Source of the DNA: Anaerocolumna xylanovorans DSM 12503 | GTDB lineage: Bacteria > Bacillota > Clostridia > Lachnospirales > Lachnospiraceae | Reading direction: 5' to 3' | Assembly (NCBI RefSeq): GCF_900143645.1 | Contig: NZ_FRFD01000008.1 | Coordinates: forward strand, 183,595-247,594 | DNA length: 64,000 nucleotides | Part shown: positions 18,007-27,002 of the stretch, one piece after another | How the letters are laid out: each line of letters opens with the position of its first letter | How positions within the stretch are numbered: position 1 is the first letter of the stretch | Notes under the pieces: generated by a model | What the model was told of the DNA's origin: nothing | The model's database searches: none | What the model saw: the letters and a program-made list of their open reading frames with translations, nothing else | Made by a program: the position numbers and the translations under genes

Positions 18007-19227
18007 ATGCATAATAAGATAAATACCAGATGGTTGGCACGTGGAATTATAGTTTTGACGGCTTCACTCTTACTTACCGGGTGCGGAGCAAAGTCTGCCG
18101 GAGACTATTACAGGGAAGGAATGGAGTATTTTAACAGCGGCAATTATGAAAAGGCAGATAAAAGCTTAAAAAAGGCAATAGAAGAAAATGGAGAACGGGC
18201 AGATTATTATATCAGCTATGCCATGAATCTGATACAGCAGAAAAAATACGATGATGCAATTGCCTATTTCGAACGCAGCCTTTTGGATAAGGATAATGCT
18301 ATTGTGCGAAAGAATAATAAGCAGGCTTACCGGGGCGAAGGAATTGCTTATTACAGACTGCATGACTATAAAACAGCCATTGAAAAATTCGATAAAGCCC
18401 TTGCCATCAAAGAACAAAAGGATATTGATCAGGATATTTTATCCTATAAAGGCATGGCACAGGCAAAATCAGGACAGTATAAAGAAGCGGCAGCTACGTA
18501 TACTAAAATAATTGAAGCAGACAAGGGAAGCGCAGAGGCTTATAAAACCAGAGGAGATATTTACTGTAAGATGGGAGAATATAAGAAAAGCCTTTCAGAT
18601 TACGATAAAGCCATCAAGCTTGAGCCGCGTAATTATGATTTTTACTTTGAGAAGTATTTTCTGATGCTTAATATGAAGGATGAAGAGGGAGCTAAGGAAG
18701 TACTAAGTAAAGCAGCTGCCATTAATGGTACCACGGAAAAAGATAAATTTAATGTGGCAAAGGTGACATACTATAAGGGAGATTATGAAACAGCCCTGCA
18801 AATGTTTGGAGAAGCTTTTGGGAATGGGTTTACAGAAAGCTATTATTATTTGGGGCTTATTTATGAAAAGAAAAAAGATTATGAAAATGCAGCCGAAAAT
18901 TACAGTAAGTATCTGGAATCCGAGGAAGGCAGAGATAATGCAAATGCCTGCTACCGGGCGGCAGAGTGTCTGATAAAGCGTAATAATTATGAGGAGGCAC
19001 TTGGACTTATTGAAGACGGTATCAAGATAAATGATGTGGACGTCAACCAGGATTTAAAGCGAAGCCAGATAATTGTTTATGAACATCTGACCAGATATGA
19101 AGAAGCCTATAAGCTGGTAAAAGAATATATAAAGGAATACCCGGAGGATGAGGCAGCAAAGAAAGAGGAAACATTCTTAAGCACCAGAGCAGCTGATGCG
19201 GTGACTATCCCTAAGGCCGGGAATTAA
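18007..19227 (+). CDS. TPR-repeat lipoprotein
   Basis: A 406-residue exported protein. The signal peptide ends in lipobox LLTGC, followed by about ten tetratricopeptide repeats (for example DYYREGMEYFNSGNYEKADK and AYKTRGDIYCKMGEYKKSLS). TPR proteins serve as scaffolds, so a membrane-surface assembly role is likely, but no partner is visible. It is separated by only 16 bases from hflX and probably co-transcribed with it. A degenerate copy of hairpin B (17965-17984) lies just before the ribosome site. Confidence 0.85.
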   Translation: MHNKINTRWLARGIIVLTASLLLTGCGAKSAGDYYREGMEYFNSGNYEKADKSLKKAIEENGERADYYISYAMNLIQQKKYDDAIAYFERSLLDKDNAIVRKNNKQAYRGEGIAYYRLHDYKTAIEKFDKALAIKEQKDIDQDILSYKGMAQAKSGQYKEAAATYTKIIEADKGSAEAYKTRGDIYCKMGEYKKSLSDYDKAIKLEPRNYDFYFEKYFLMLNMKDEEGAKEVLSKAAAINGTTEKDKFNVAKVTYYKGDYETALQMFGEAFGNGFTESYYYLGLIYEKKKDYENAAENYSKYLESEEGRDNANACYRAAECLIKRNNYEEALGLIEDGIKINDVDVNQDLKRSQIIVYEHLTRYEEAYKLVKEYIKEYPEDEAAKKEETFLSTRAADAVTIPKAGN

Positions 19228-19243
19228 GGAGAACTAATAAAAC

Positions 19244-20488
19244 ATGGGTGAATTGTATGAAATAAAGGAACAGGAAGAACGCCTGATATTAGTCAGTGTG
19301 GAGACCGGTCCGGGAGACGATACCGAGGATTCCTTAGAGGAGCTAAAAGAGCTTGCCAAAACAGCGGGTGCCGTTACCCTGGATATGATTATACAAAACA
19401 GGGAGAGTATCCATCCCGGAACCTATATTGGAAAGGGCAAGATAGAAGAAGTGAGGGAACTGGCAGAAAGCCTTGGGGCTACCGGTGTGGTCTGTGATGA
19501 TGAGCTTTCGCCGGCACAGCTTAAGAACTTAGAGGATGCCCTTAAGATGAAGGTAATGGACCGTACCATGCTAATACTTGATATCTTTGCCCAGCATGCA
19601 GTAACCAGGGAAGGTAAGATTCAGGTGGAACTGGCACAATTAAAATACCGTTCCACCCGTCTTGTGGGAATGAGAAATTCCCTTTCACGTCTTGGCGGCG
19701 GTATTGGAACCAGAGGGCCCGGTGAGAAAAAATTGGAGACAGACAGGCGGTTAATAAGAGACAGAATTTCGCAGCTTAACAGAGAGCTCGCTGAAGTGAA
19801 ACAGGTCAGGGAGACTACAAGAGAATTAAGGAGCAAGAACCCAATACCCGTAGTTGCAATTGTAGGCTATACCAATGCCGGAAAATCCACTTTGTTAAAC
19901 CATTTGACAGGGGCAGGAGTGTTAGAGGAGGACAAACTCTTTGCAACCCTGGATCCCACTACCAGGAATATTGTGCTTCCCGGCGGTGAGCAGGTACTCT
20001 TAACGGATACGGTAGGCTTTATAAGAAAGCTTCCCCATCATCTGATAGAAGCTTTCCGCAGTACTTTAGAGGAAGCAAAATATGCGGATATGATACTTCA
20101 CGTAGTGGACAGTTCCAACCCTTCTGCCTATAAGCACATGCATGTGGTGTACGAGACTTTAAAAAATCTTGGCATCAAGGATAAAACGGTCATAACCCTT
20201 TTTAATAAACAGGATTTACTTCCTACACAAACCATCATAAAGGATTTTAAGGCAGACCGGACCTTAAAGATTTCTGCCAAAGAAAACAAAGGATTAGAAG
20301 AGCTTTTAAATATATTAGAAGAACTTCTTCGGGAACGAAAGGTATTGATAGAGAGGGTATTTTCTTATCAGGATGCCGGGCGGATACAGTTAATCCGCAA
20401 ATATGGGCAGCTTCTTTGCGAAGACTACAGAGAGGATGGCATTTTTATAAAGGCTTACGTGCCAAAAGATATCTGCGGGATGATATAA
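19244..20488 (+). CDS. hflX: Ribosome-associated GTPase HflX
   Basis: A 414-residue translational GTPase that binds and splits stalled or hibernating 50S/70S ribosomes. The N-terminal HflX domain is recognisable by HPGTYIGKGKIEEVRELA and VVCDDELSPAQ. A coiled linker has the glycine-rich loop GGGIGTRGPGEKKLETDRR. The G domain carries G1 GYTNAGKST (from residue 208), G3 DTVGF and G4 NKQD. A short C-terminal domain follows. Length is typical. AAGGAG precedes the ATG. The gene lies downstream of the TPR lipoprotein gene in the same operon. Confidence 0.95.
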   Translation: MGELYEIKEQEERLILVSVETGPGDDTEDSLEELKELAKTAGAVTLDMIIQNRESIHPGTYIGKGKIEEVRELAESLGATGVVCDDELSPAQLKNLEDALKMKVMDRTMLILDIFAQHAVTREGKIQVELAQLKYRSTRLVGMRNSLSRLGGGIGTRGPGEKKLETDRRLIRDRISQLNRELAEVKQVRETTRELRSKNPIPVVAIVGYTNAGKSTLLNHLTGAGVLEEDKLFATLDPTTRNIVLPGGEQVLLTDTVGFIRKLPHHLIEAFRSTLEEAKYADMILHVVDSSNPSAYKHMHVVYETLKNLGIKDKTVITLFNKQDLLPTQTIIKDFKADRTLKISAKENKGLEELLNILEELLRERKVLIERVFSYQDAGRIQLIRKYGQLLCEDYREDGIFIKAYVPKDICGMI

Positions 20489-20638
20489 GCAGCTTTGATT
20501 TAATTGTTTAAACAGCTAAAACAGTATAAGAAATTCCGGTAACAGAGGCAATTGAATAAGAAATTATAAAATAAAAATCCAATTGAAAAAGGTGTCTGAT
20601 ATCATAAAAATAAATAGGCAATAGGCACTATATAAAAA

Positions 20639-20685
20639 TACTATATATAGTTTAGTTGTTATAATTAAATAATATATATAGTATT
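20639..20685 (+). promoter_or_regulatory. Tandem NrdR boxes upstream of nrdD
   Basis: Two near-copies of the NrdR operator core occur: TACTATATATAGTTT (20639-20653) and AATATATATAGTATT (20671-20685). Their centres are 31 bases apart, the three-turn spacing known for NrdR pairs. They lie directly upstream of the -35 of the nrdD promoter, so repression by ATP/dATP-loaded NrdR is expected. nrdR itself is not in the window. Confidence 0.75.
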
Positions 20686-20691
20686 TTTTTA

Positions 20692-20720
20692 TTGACTAGA
20701 AATGAAAATTTTGCTATTAT
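20692..20720 (+). promoter_or_regulatory. Sigma-A promoter of nrdD
   Basis: TTGACT -35, 17-base spacer and TATTAT -10, about 175 bases before the ATG. Transcription would begin near 20727 and include a long structured leader. Confidence 0.75.
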
Positions 20721-20785
20721 TTTAATAAGCGGTTAGTGGCTAGATAGATAATAAAACAATTTAAAAAGTCAGCTTATTAAGAATC

Positions 20786-20876
20786 AGACTACGTGATACT
20801 GTGTTGACAGCCGGGCAAAGGGGCCAGGAACTGTTACTATGGTATCACGTTGTAGTCTATATTGGCGGCTTGTCAA
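20786..20876 (+). promoter_or_regulatory. Structured nrdD leader RNA, possible switch
   Basis: A 14-base-pair stem is formed by AGACTACGTGATAC (20786-20799) and 20842-20858, with a three-base bulge. It encloses smaller G/C-rich pairings. TTGACAGCCG in the loop (20804-20813) can alternatively pair with CGGCTTGTCAA (20866-20876), just ahead of the ribosome site AAAGGGGG. The two pairings cross, so they form either a pseudoknot or exclusive states. It matches no riboswitch consensus I recognise. The stretch 20489-20638 shows no gene. Confidence 0.55.
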
Positions 20877-20894
20877 AATTAAAGGGGGATTGTC

Positions 20895-23273
20895 ATGATT
20901 CAGGTAGTAAAACGAGATGGTGAAATTGCAGATTTTAATCTTTCTAAAATCTCTGCGGCAATTGAGAAAGCATTTAAGGCAACAGAGAAGTTCTATACGG
21001 GGGATGTCATAAATCTGCTGACACTAAGGGTAACAGCGGATTTTCAGCAAAAAGTGAAGAATGAAAAGATTACGGTGGAGGATGTTCAGGACAGTGTAGA
21101 GCATGTGCTGGAACAGACAGGCTATACGGATGTAGCCAAGGCATATATTCTATACCGCAAGAACCGTGAAAAGATCCGTAATATGAAATCCACTATCCTG
21201 GATTATAAGGAAATTGTCAACAGCTATGTAAAGGAAGAGGACTGGCGTGTAAAGGAGAATTCTACCGTGACCTATTCCGTAGGCGGTCTGATATTACATA
21301 ATTCCGGTTCTGTAACGGCAAATTACTGGTTGTCTGAGATTTATGATGAGGAGATTGCAGCAGCTCACAGAAATGCAGATATCCATCTTCACGACTTGTC
21401 CATGTTAACAGGCTACTGTGCAGGCTGGTCTCTGAAACAGCTGATAAAGGAAGGCTTAGGAGGAATCCCCGGAAAGATTACTTCCTCTCCCGCAAGCCAT
21501 CTCTCCACCCTTTGCAATCAGATGGTAAACTTTTTAGGTATTATGCAGAATGAATGGGCAGGTGCGCAGGCCTTTTCCTCCTTTGACACTTACCTTGCCC
21601 CTTTTGTTAAGATAGATGACCTTTCCTACAGAGAAGTAAAGCAATGCATCCAATCCTTTATATACGGTGTAAATACTCCCAGCCGCTGGGGTACCCAGGC
21701 ACCCTTTTCCAACATTACCTTAGACTGGACGGTACCTGCTGACTTAGCAGAGCTTCCCTGCATCGTAGGCGGAAAGGAAATGGACTTCTTCTACAAGGAC
21801 TGTAAGAAGGAAATGGACATGGTAAACAAAGCATTTATCGAGATTATGATTGAAGGTGATGCCAACGGAAGAGGATTCCAGTATCCTATCCCTACCTATT
21901 CCATCACCAGTGATTTTGATTGGTCCGATACGGAGAACAACCGTCTTTTATTTGAAATGACAGCAAAATACGGTACTCCCTATTTCTCAAACTATATTAA
22001 CAGTGATATGGAACCCAGTGATGTACGTTCCATGTGCTGCAGGCTCCGTCTTGACCTTAGAGAACTTAGAAAGAAGACCGGCGGTTTCTTTGGCTCCGGT
22101 GAAAGTACCGGTTCCATTGGTGTTGTTACCATTAATATGCCCCGCATTGCTTACCTGGCAGATACAGAGGAAGATTTCTTTGTACGCCTTGACAGAATGA
22201 TGGATATATCTGCCCGTTCCCTGCATGTAAAACGTCAGGTAATTACCAAGCTGTTAAATGAAGGACTTTACCCTTATACCAGGAGATATCTTGGTACCTT
22301 CGACAATCATTTCTCCACCATCGGACTGCTGGGAATGAATGAAGTGGGACTTAATGCCAAGTGGCTTGGCAAGGATATGACCGACAGGGAAACGCAGGAA
22401 TTCAGTATAAAAGTATTAAATCATATGAGAGACCGTTTATCAGATTACCAGGAGGAGTACGGCAATCTCTTTAATCTGGAGGCAACTCCTGCAGAATCCA
22501 CCAGTTACCGTCTGGCGAAGCATGACAGGAAGCATTATCCGGGTATTAAGGCAGCAGGAAAAGAAGGGGATACCCCTTATTACACCAACAGCTCCCACCT
22601 TCCTGTAGGTTACACGGAGGATGTCTTTGAGGCACTGGATATTCAGGATGAGCTTCAGACCCTTTACACCTCCGGTACCGTATTCCATGCATTTTTAGGA
22701 GAGAAACTCCCTGACTGGCAGGCAGCAGCAAAGTTGGTTAAAACTATTGCAGAGAATTATAAGCTGCCCTATTATACACTTTCTCCTACCTATTCTATCT
22801 GCAAGGATCACGGTTACTTAAGCGGAGAGCAGTATACCTGCCCGCATTGCGGACAGAATGCAGAGGTCTATTCCCGTATTACAGGCTATTACAGACCTGT
22901 TCAGAACTGGAATGAAGGAAAGGCACAGGAATATAAGAACCGTAGAGTATATGAAATGAAAAAATCCAGTAAAATTCCGGGTATTCGTGCAGTTGTCAGA
23001 AACAGTGAGCTGACAAGAGAAGAAGTAGCAGCCTCATCAGAACAAAAGGCCCTGCTCTTTACCACCAAAACCTGCCCGAATTGTAAGATAGCAAAAGAAT
23101 ACCTGGGAGATTATCCATACAGAATAGTGGATGCAGAGGAAAATGCAGAGCTTGCAAGAAAATATGGAATTATGCAGGCACCTACCCTGGTGGTATTAGA
23201 GGAGGGTAAGGTAAATAAATACATCAATGCCTCTAATATTAAGAGATTTACAGATGAGCTTGTAATACAGTAA
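20895..23273 (+). CDS. nrdD: Anaerobic (class III) ribonucleoside-triphosphate reductase with C-terminal redoxin domain
   Basis: A 792-residue glycyl-radical enzyme that reduces ribonucleotides to deoxyribonucleotides under anoxia. An N-terminal ATP-cone (IQVVKRDGEIADFNLSKISA) gives allosteric control. The ten-stranded barrel core includes GSGESTGSIGVVTINMP. A zinc site is formed around C636, H639, C649 and C652. The glycyl radical lies in SRITGYYRPVQNWNEGK at Gly664. After the usual end, about 80 extra residues form a thioredoxin/glutaredoxin-like domain with active site CPNC (Cys727/Cys730) and a cis-proline loop MQAPT. The activase gene nrdG is not adjacent, which is unusual. Expression is probably set by the NrdR boxes and the structured leader. 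Confidence 0.95.
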   Translation: MIQVVKRDGEIADFNLSKISAAIEKAFKATEKFYTGDVINLLTLRVTADFQQKVKNEKITVEDVQDSVEHVLEQTGYTDVAKAYILYRKNREKIRNMKSTILDYKEIVNSYVKEEDWRVKENSTVTYSVGGLILHNSGSVTANYWLSEIYDEEIAAAHRNADIHLHDLSMLTGYCAGWSLKQLIKEGLGGIPGKITSSPASHLSTLCNQMVNFLGIMQNEWAGAQAFSSFDTYLAPFVKIDDLSYREVKQCIQSFIYGVNTPSRWGTQAPFSNITLDWTVPADLAELPCIVGGKEMDFFYKDCKKEMDMVNKAFIEIMIEGDANGRGFQYPIPTYSITSDFDWSDTENNRLLFEMTAKYGTPYFSNYINSDMEPSDVRSMCCRLRLDLRELRKKTGGFFGSGESTGSIGVVTINMPRIAYLADTEEDFFVRLDRMMDISARSLHVKRQVITKLLNEGLYPYTRRYLGTFDNHFSTIGLLGMNEVGLNAKWLGKDMTDRETQEFSIKVLNHMRDRLSDYQEEYGNLFNLEATPAESTSYRLAKHDRKHYPGIKAAGKEGDTPYYTNSSHLPVGYTEDVFEALDIQDELQTLYTSGTVFHAFLGEKLPDWQAAAKLVKTIAENYKLPYYTLSPTYSICKDHGYLSGEQYTCPHCGQNAEVYSRITGYYRPVQNWNEGKAQEYKNRRVYEMKKSSKIPGIRAVVRNSELTREEVAASSEQKALLFTTKTCPNCKIAKEYLGDYPYRIVDAEENAELARKYGIMQAPTLVVLEEGKVNKYINASNIKRFTDELVIQ

Positions 23274-23286
23274 AGAGTATAAGATA

Positions 23287-23354
23287 AGCCTGGTGTGTTA
23301 ATTATTAGAAAAGATAGGCATGGAGCTAATAATTGATATTACCGGGCTGTTTTT
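23287..23354 (+). terminator. Terminator after nrdD
   Basis: A long imperfect stem: left arm starting AGCCTGGT and including TTAATTATTAG, right arm starting CTAATAATT and ending ACCGGGCT, then GTTTTTA. Confidence 0.7.
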
Positions 23355-23368
23355 AATTGCACAGTATG

Positions 23369-23395
23369 GAATGGAAAATTTAAGATTGGATATTC
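23369..23395 (+). repeat. Degenerate hairpin B element before folA
   Basis: GGAATGG, then GATTGGATATTC and an AAAGAGG ribosome site, match the right half and flanks of the leader element seen at 5489, 16709 and 37349. The left arm has decayed, so pairing is weak. Confidence 0.4.
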
Positions 23396-23410
23396 AGGAA
23401 AGAGGTTAGT

Positions 23411-23902
23411 ATGAATTTAATTGTTGCGGTAGACAGAAACTGGGCAATAGGCTATCAGAATAAAATGTTAATCAGCATCCCGGAGGATATGCGTTTTTTT
23501 CGTGACGAAACCATAGGAAAAGCCGTTATTATGGGAAGAAAGACTATGGAAACATTTCAAGGAGGAAAGCCTTTAAAAAACCGGTTAAATGTCGTAATAA
23601 CCTCAAAAGATATTGAGATAAACGATGCGGTTGTAGTGCATAGCATCGAGGAAGCATTAGAAGCTGTGAAGGATTACAAGTCAGAAGCTGTCTATGTAGT
23701 CGGCGGAGAAAGCATTTACAGGCAAATGATTGACTACTGTGATGTTGCCCATGTTACCAAAATAGACTATGCTTACCATGCAGATACCTATTTTCCGAAT
23801 CTGGATGAAAAGAAAGAATGGAAGATAGCGGAAGAATCCGAAGAAAGAACCTACTATGATATCGAATATGCCTTTTATAAATATGTGAAAGCTAAAAAAT
23901 AG
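23411..23902 (+). CDS. folA: Dihydrofolate reductase
   Basis: A 163-residue NADPH-dependent enzyme that makes tetrahydrofolate. The typical start MNLIVAVDRNWAIGYQNKM is followed by the substrate loop IPEDMRFFRDET, whose Asp is the catalytic acid. The cofactor motif is VIMGRKTMETF, with VYVVGGESIYRQM later in the chain. It stands alone between nrdD and degV, without thyA beside it. AAAGAGG lies seven bases before the ATG, preceded by a decayed leader hairpin. Proximity to nrdD fits a shared DNA-precursor supply theme but may be chance. Confidence 0.95.
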   Translation: MNLIVAVDRNWAIGYQNKMLISIPEDMRFFRDETIGKAVIMGRKTMETFQGGKPLKNRLNVVITSKDIEINDAVVVHSIEEALEAVKDYKSEAVYVVGGESIYRQMIDYCDVAHVTKIDYAYHADTYFPNLDEKKEWKIAEESEERTYYDIEYAFYKYVKAKK

Positions 23903-23926
23903 GCTATTTTATAAAACAACAGCGTA

Positions 23927-23954
23927 TTGCAATCTACTTTAAAAGTGATATAAT
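23927..23954 (+). promoter_or_regulatory. Sigma-A promoter of degV
   Basis: TTGCAA -35, 16-base spacer and a perfect TATAAT -10, 60 bases before the degV-type ATG. Confidence 0.65.
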
Positions 23955-24014
23955 TTATATGACGTGGTAATAATAACCATGTGATATTAAATTGTAGAAA
24001 GAAGTCTGATTGTT

Positions 24015-24908
24015 ATGTTAAAATTGATTGTAGACAGCACCTGCGACCTGCCGGAAGAATATATCAAAGAAAATGATATTTTGGTGCTGCCACTTAAGGT
24101 ACTTTTAGAGGATAAGGAATATTTAGACGGTGAGACAATCAATGTAGATGAGGTTTATGAGGCTATGAAAAAAGGAAATATGCCAGTGACCTCCCAACCG
24201 GCACCCGAAACCATATATAGTACTTTTTTAAACTATGCCAAAAAGGGTCAGGATTTTATCTATCTTGCATTTTCTTCTGCGATGTCCGGGACTTTTCAGT
24301 TAGCATCTTCCATCCTTTCAGAGCTGAAAGAAGAATATCCGGAGGTTAACATGGAGGTTGTGGATTCTATGGGCGGCTCCACTGCTACCGGGTTAATAGT
24401 GATGCAGACCATGGAATACATTAAAAGCAGTGTACTGGAATTTAAAAAAGCATTGGATTATATGAAAGAGCTGACACATCATATAGAGCATATTTTTACG
24501 ATTTCTGATTTGAACTGGCTTATAAAGGGAGGCAGAATCGGCAAAGCCCAGGGAATGATAGGAAGTATCCTTGGGATTAACCCAATCCTTGATGTCAATG
24601 ACGGACGAATGGAAGTTATCAGAAAGACAAGAGGGAGAAAAAAAGCTTTTGCGGCAGTGGTTGATATGCTGGAGGAAAGAGCAGGTAAGCTTAAAAATCA
24701 GATAATCGGTATCAGCCACGCAGATGATGAAGAAGCGGCAAGGGAATTGGTCTTAATGATAAAGGAAAGACTCGGCTGTACACAGTTTATTGTTAATAAA
24801 ATAGGCGGAGTTCTAGGAAGCCATTTGGGTATTGGCGGCGTAGGGGTATTTTTCTTTAATCAGGAAGCAAATTTACAGGCTGATGTCAAAAGTTGTAATG
24901 AAAGTTAA
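24015..24908 (+). CDS. DegV family fatty acid-binding protein
   Basis: A 297-residue two-domain protein of the DegV/FakB type, which binds a fatty acid and presents its carboxylate to FakA kinase. Diagnostic pieces are LKLIVDSTCDLPEEY at the N-terminus, the ligand loop AFSSAMSGTFQLA and the conserved LIKGGRIGKAQG. The C-terminus GSHLGIGGVGVFFF corresponds to the family motif near the acyl carboxylate. No FakA gene is nearby. The ribosome site is weak, but the start is fixed by homology to the family N-terminus. Confidence 0.9.
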   Translation: MLKLIVDSTCDLPEEYIKENDILVLPLKVLLEDKEYLDGETINVDEVYEAMKKGNMPVTSQPAPETIYSTFLNYAKKGQDFIYLAFSSAMSGTFQLASSILSELKEEYPEVNMEVVDSMGGSTATGLIVMQTMEYIKSSVLEFKKALDYMKELTHHIEHIFTISDLNWLIKGGRIGKAQGMIGSILGINPILDVNDGRMEVIRKTRGRKKAFAAVVDMLEERAGKLKNQIIGISHADDEEAARELVLMIKERLGCTQFIVNKIGGVLGSHLGIGGVGVFFFNQEANLQADVKSCNES

Positions 24909-24925
24909 AAATTTCTCAAAAAGAC

Positions 24926-24954
24926 TTGAAAAACCCTTTCTGAAAGGCTAATAT
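24926..24954 (+). promoter_or_regulatory. Sigma-A promoter of ilvE
   Basis: TTGAAA -35, 17-base spacer and TAATAT -10, 41 bases before the ATG. The spacer holds a small inverted repeat, CCTTTC/GAAAGG, which could be an operator. Confidence 0.6.
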
Positions 24955-24995
24955 TATTGCTATACAAATTTTTGAAAAGGAAAGAGGTACGTATC

Positions 24996-26063
24996 ATGTT
25001 AAATATCAGATATGAAAAAACTGCAACACCAAAGGAACTGCCGGCAAAAAATGATCCTTTAAAATTCGGAACCATATTTACGGATCATATGTTTGTGATG
25101 GATTATGAGACCGTCAAAGGATGGCATGATGCGCGAATTATACCTTACCAACCTATCAGTTTAGATCCTTCTGCTATGGTATTTCACTATGGACAGGAAA
25201 TGTTTGAAGGTTTAAAGGCATATAAAACAGAGGATGGAAGAGTGTTATTGTTCCGTCCTAACAAGAATATCGAAAGAGCCAATAACACCAATAGAAGAAT
25301 CTGTATACCTGAAATTCCGGAAGAGGATTTCCTGCAGGCAATTAAAGAAGTGGTTAAGACGGATGAAGCCTGGATTCCAACAAAGCCCGGAACTTCTCTT
25401 TATATCAGACCTTTCATTATTGCAACAGATCCCTTTTTAGGAGTAAGGCCTTCCGATACCTATAAATTTATCATTATACTTAGCCCTGTTGGTGCTTACT
25501 ATCCGGAAGGGTTAGACCCTGTAAAGATTTGGATTGAAGATGAATATGTAAGAGCCGTTAAAGGCGGAATTGGAGAAGCAAAGACAGGTGCTAATTATGT
25601 TGCTTCCCTGAAATCACAGGTGAAGGCCCATGAGGAGGGATACTCCCAGGTACTTTGGCTGGACGGCGTTAACAGAAAATATATTGAAGAAGTCGGAGCT
25701 ATGAATATTTTCTTTAAAATAGACGGCAAGATTGTAACGCCTGTCCTTAATGGAAGCATTCTTCCCGGCGTTACGAGGGATTCTGTAATCTGCTTATGCA
25801 AAGAATGGGGCCTTCCGGTGGAAGAAAGAAAAATAGATATAGCAGAGATCAAAAAAGCCTATGAAGACGGCACCTTAGAAGAGGTATTTGGAAGCGGTAC
25901 TGCTGCTGTAATATCTCCGGTAGGCCAGTTAAGATGGGAAGACACTATTATGCAGGTGAGGGATGGAGGAATCGGCGAGTATAGCCAGAAGCTCTATGAT
26001 ACCATCACAGGAATCCAGCTGGGAAAAGAAAAGGATATTTTGGGCTGGACAGTAGAGGTTTAG
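24996..26063 (+). CDS. ilvE: Branched-chain amino acid aminotransferase
   Basis: A 355-residue PLP enzyme for the last step of valine, leucine and isoleucine synthesis. It is of the longer type II form. The N-terminal block is FGTIFTDHMFVMDY, followed by FHYGQEMFEGLKAY. The PLP lysine is Lys196 in GEAKTGANYVASLK. The cofactor phosphate loop lies in EVFGSGTAAVISPVG. ATG 24996 has AAAGAGG upstream; a further in-frame start at 24957 is not supported by the family alignment. It is monocistronic, between its own promoter and a terminator. Confidence 0.95.
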   Translation: MLNIRYEKTATPKELPAKNDPLKFGTIFTDHMFVMDYETVKGWHDARIIPYQPISLDPSAMVFHYGQEMFEGLKAYKTEDGRVLLFRPNKNIERANNTNRRICIPEIPEEDFLQAIKEVVKTDEAWIPTKPGTSLYIRPFIIATDPFLGVRPSDTYKFIIILSPVGAYYPEGLDPVKIWIEDEYVRAVKGGIGEAKTGANYVASLKSQVKAHEEGYSQVLWLDGVNRKYIEEVGAMNIFFKIDGKIVTPVLNGSILPGVTRDSVICLCKEWGLPVEERKIDIAEIKKAYEDGTLEEVFGSGTAAVISPVGQLRWEDTIMQVRDGGIGEYSQKLYDTITGIQLGKEKDILGWTVEV

Positions 26064-26084
26064 TCATCATAAAGGAACAGGATA

Positions 26085-26117
26085 GGGGCTGTTGTAATTC
26101 AACAGCCCTATTTTTTT
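26085..26117 (+). terminator. Rho-independent terminator after ilvE
   Basis: Stem GGGCTGTTG/CAACAGCCC with a five-base loop, followed by TATTTTTTT. Confidence 0.9.
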
Positions 26118-26131
26118 AAGGAAGGTAAGTT

Positions 26132-26160
26132 GTTTGAAAAATGCATTGCATTTTTTAAAC
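26132..26160 (+). repeat. Hairpin A-like element before the MgtC-family gene
   Basis: GTTTGAAAAAT pairs with ATTTTTTAAAC across GCATTGC. It resembles hairpin A of the two-hairpin leader element, but hairpin B is absent here. Confidence 0.45.
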
Positions 26161-26217
26161 GCAATTTTGTGCCTGCGGCCCAAAGTTTGCAGGTACAGGA
26201 AAGGGCATGGTTATTTT

Positions 26218-26907
26218 ATGGGTGAATTATCAGTAACATTACAGGAGATAAATACTCTTTCCATTATTACCAGGCTGACGCTTGCAATACTTTTCGGAGG
26301 AGTAATCGGATATGAGAGGGGAAGAAAAAGAAGACCTGCGGGGCTTAGAACCCATATTCTTGTCTGCATTGGAGCCGCGCTTGTAATGATAACCAGTCAG
26401 TATATGCTGGAAGTCAAGCATTACACGACAGATCCTTCAAGGCTTGGAGCACAGGTAATCAGCGGAATCGGCTTTCTGGGGGCAGGAACTATACTAATAA
26501 CCGTAAAGCAGCAGGTAAAAGGACTGACAACAGCAGCGGGACTATGGGCTTCCGCCTGCATGGGCCTTGCTCTTGGAATCGGCTTTTACGAAGGGGCCAT
26601 CATAGCCTGTGTATTTATCTATATCTGCAATACCGTATTGCACCGCTTTGATACGTATACCATGTCAAGGACAAAGCTTATAGAAGTATATGTGCAGGTA
26701 ACAACAGTAAATGCCATAAGCAAAGTATTTGAAACAATACGCAATAATAACATGGACATATCCGATGTGGAAATCAGTAAGACAAGAAACAGCGAGGATA
26801 CGGTAGGATTGTTTATTATGATAAAGCAACAGGAAAAACATGATCATGAGAAGATTTTACTGCTGCTTGGAAGCCTGGATGATGTACTTACGGTGGATGA
26901 GATATAG
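26218..26907 (+). CDS. MgtC/SapB family membrane protein
   Basis: A 229-residue protein. The hydrophobic N-terminal half has four or five membrane helices and the family signature GGVIGYERGRKRRPAGLRTH, with VISGIGFLGAGTI after it. A soluble C-terminal ACT-like domain of about 80 residues follows. MgtC proteins are linked to magnesium limitation and membrane potential, but many Firmicute homologues have no known role. ATG 26218 is chosen from the usual family N-terminus. A TTG at 26134 has a better ribosome site (GGAAGGT) and would add 28 residues, but these run through a hairpin and do not look like protein. Confidence 0.82.
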   Translation: MGELSVTLQEINTLSIITRLTLAILFGGVIGYERGRKRRPAGLRTHILVCIGAALVMITSQYMLEVKHYTTDPSRLGAQVISGIGFLGAGTILITVKQQVKGLTTAAGLWASACMGLALGIGFYEGAIIACVFIYICNTVLHRFDTYTMSRTKLIEVYVQVTTVNAISKVFETIRNNNMDISDVEISKTRNSEDTVGLFIMIKQQEKHDHEKILLLLGSLDDVLTVDEI

Positions 26908-27002
26908 ATGATAAATGTTCACCGCTTATTTGGGCGGTAACGCAAGCAGGCTTACAGTATGTATGGGGGCAGCAAGCCAGAAAGGATAAAGGTGATTTTG
27001 AT

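Noticed and set aside
20786..20876. Considered a cobalamin, purine, c-di-GMP or THF riboswitch for the nrdD leader
   Set aside because: None of the conserved core boxes of those classes is present. It is kept only as an unclassified structured leader.
26134..26217. TTG start giving a 28-residue longer MgtC-family protein
   Set aside because: Despite a good ribosome site, the extra residues do not match the family N-terminus and are translated from a hairpin. It remains possible but less likely.
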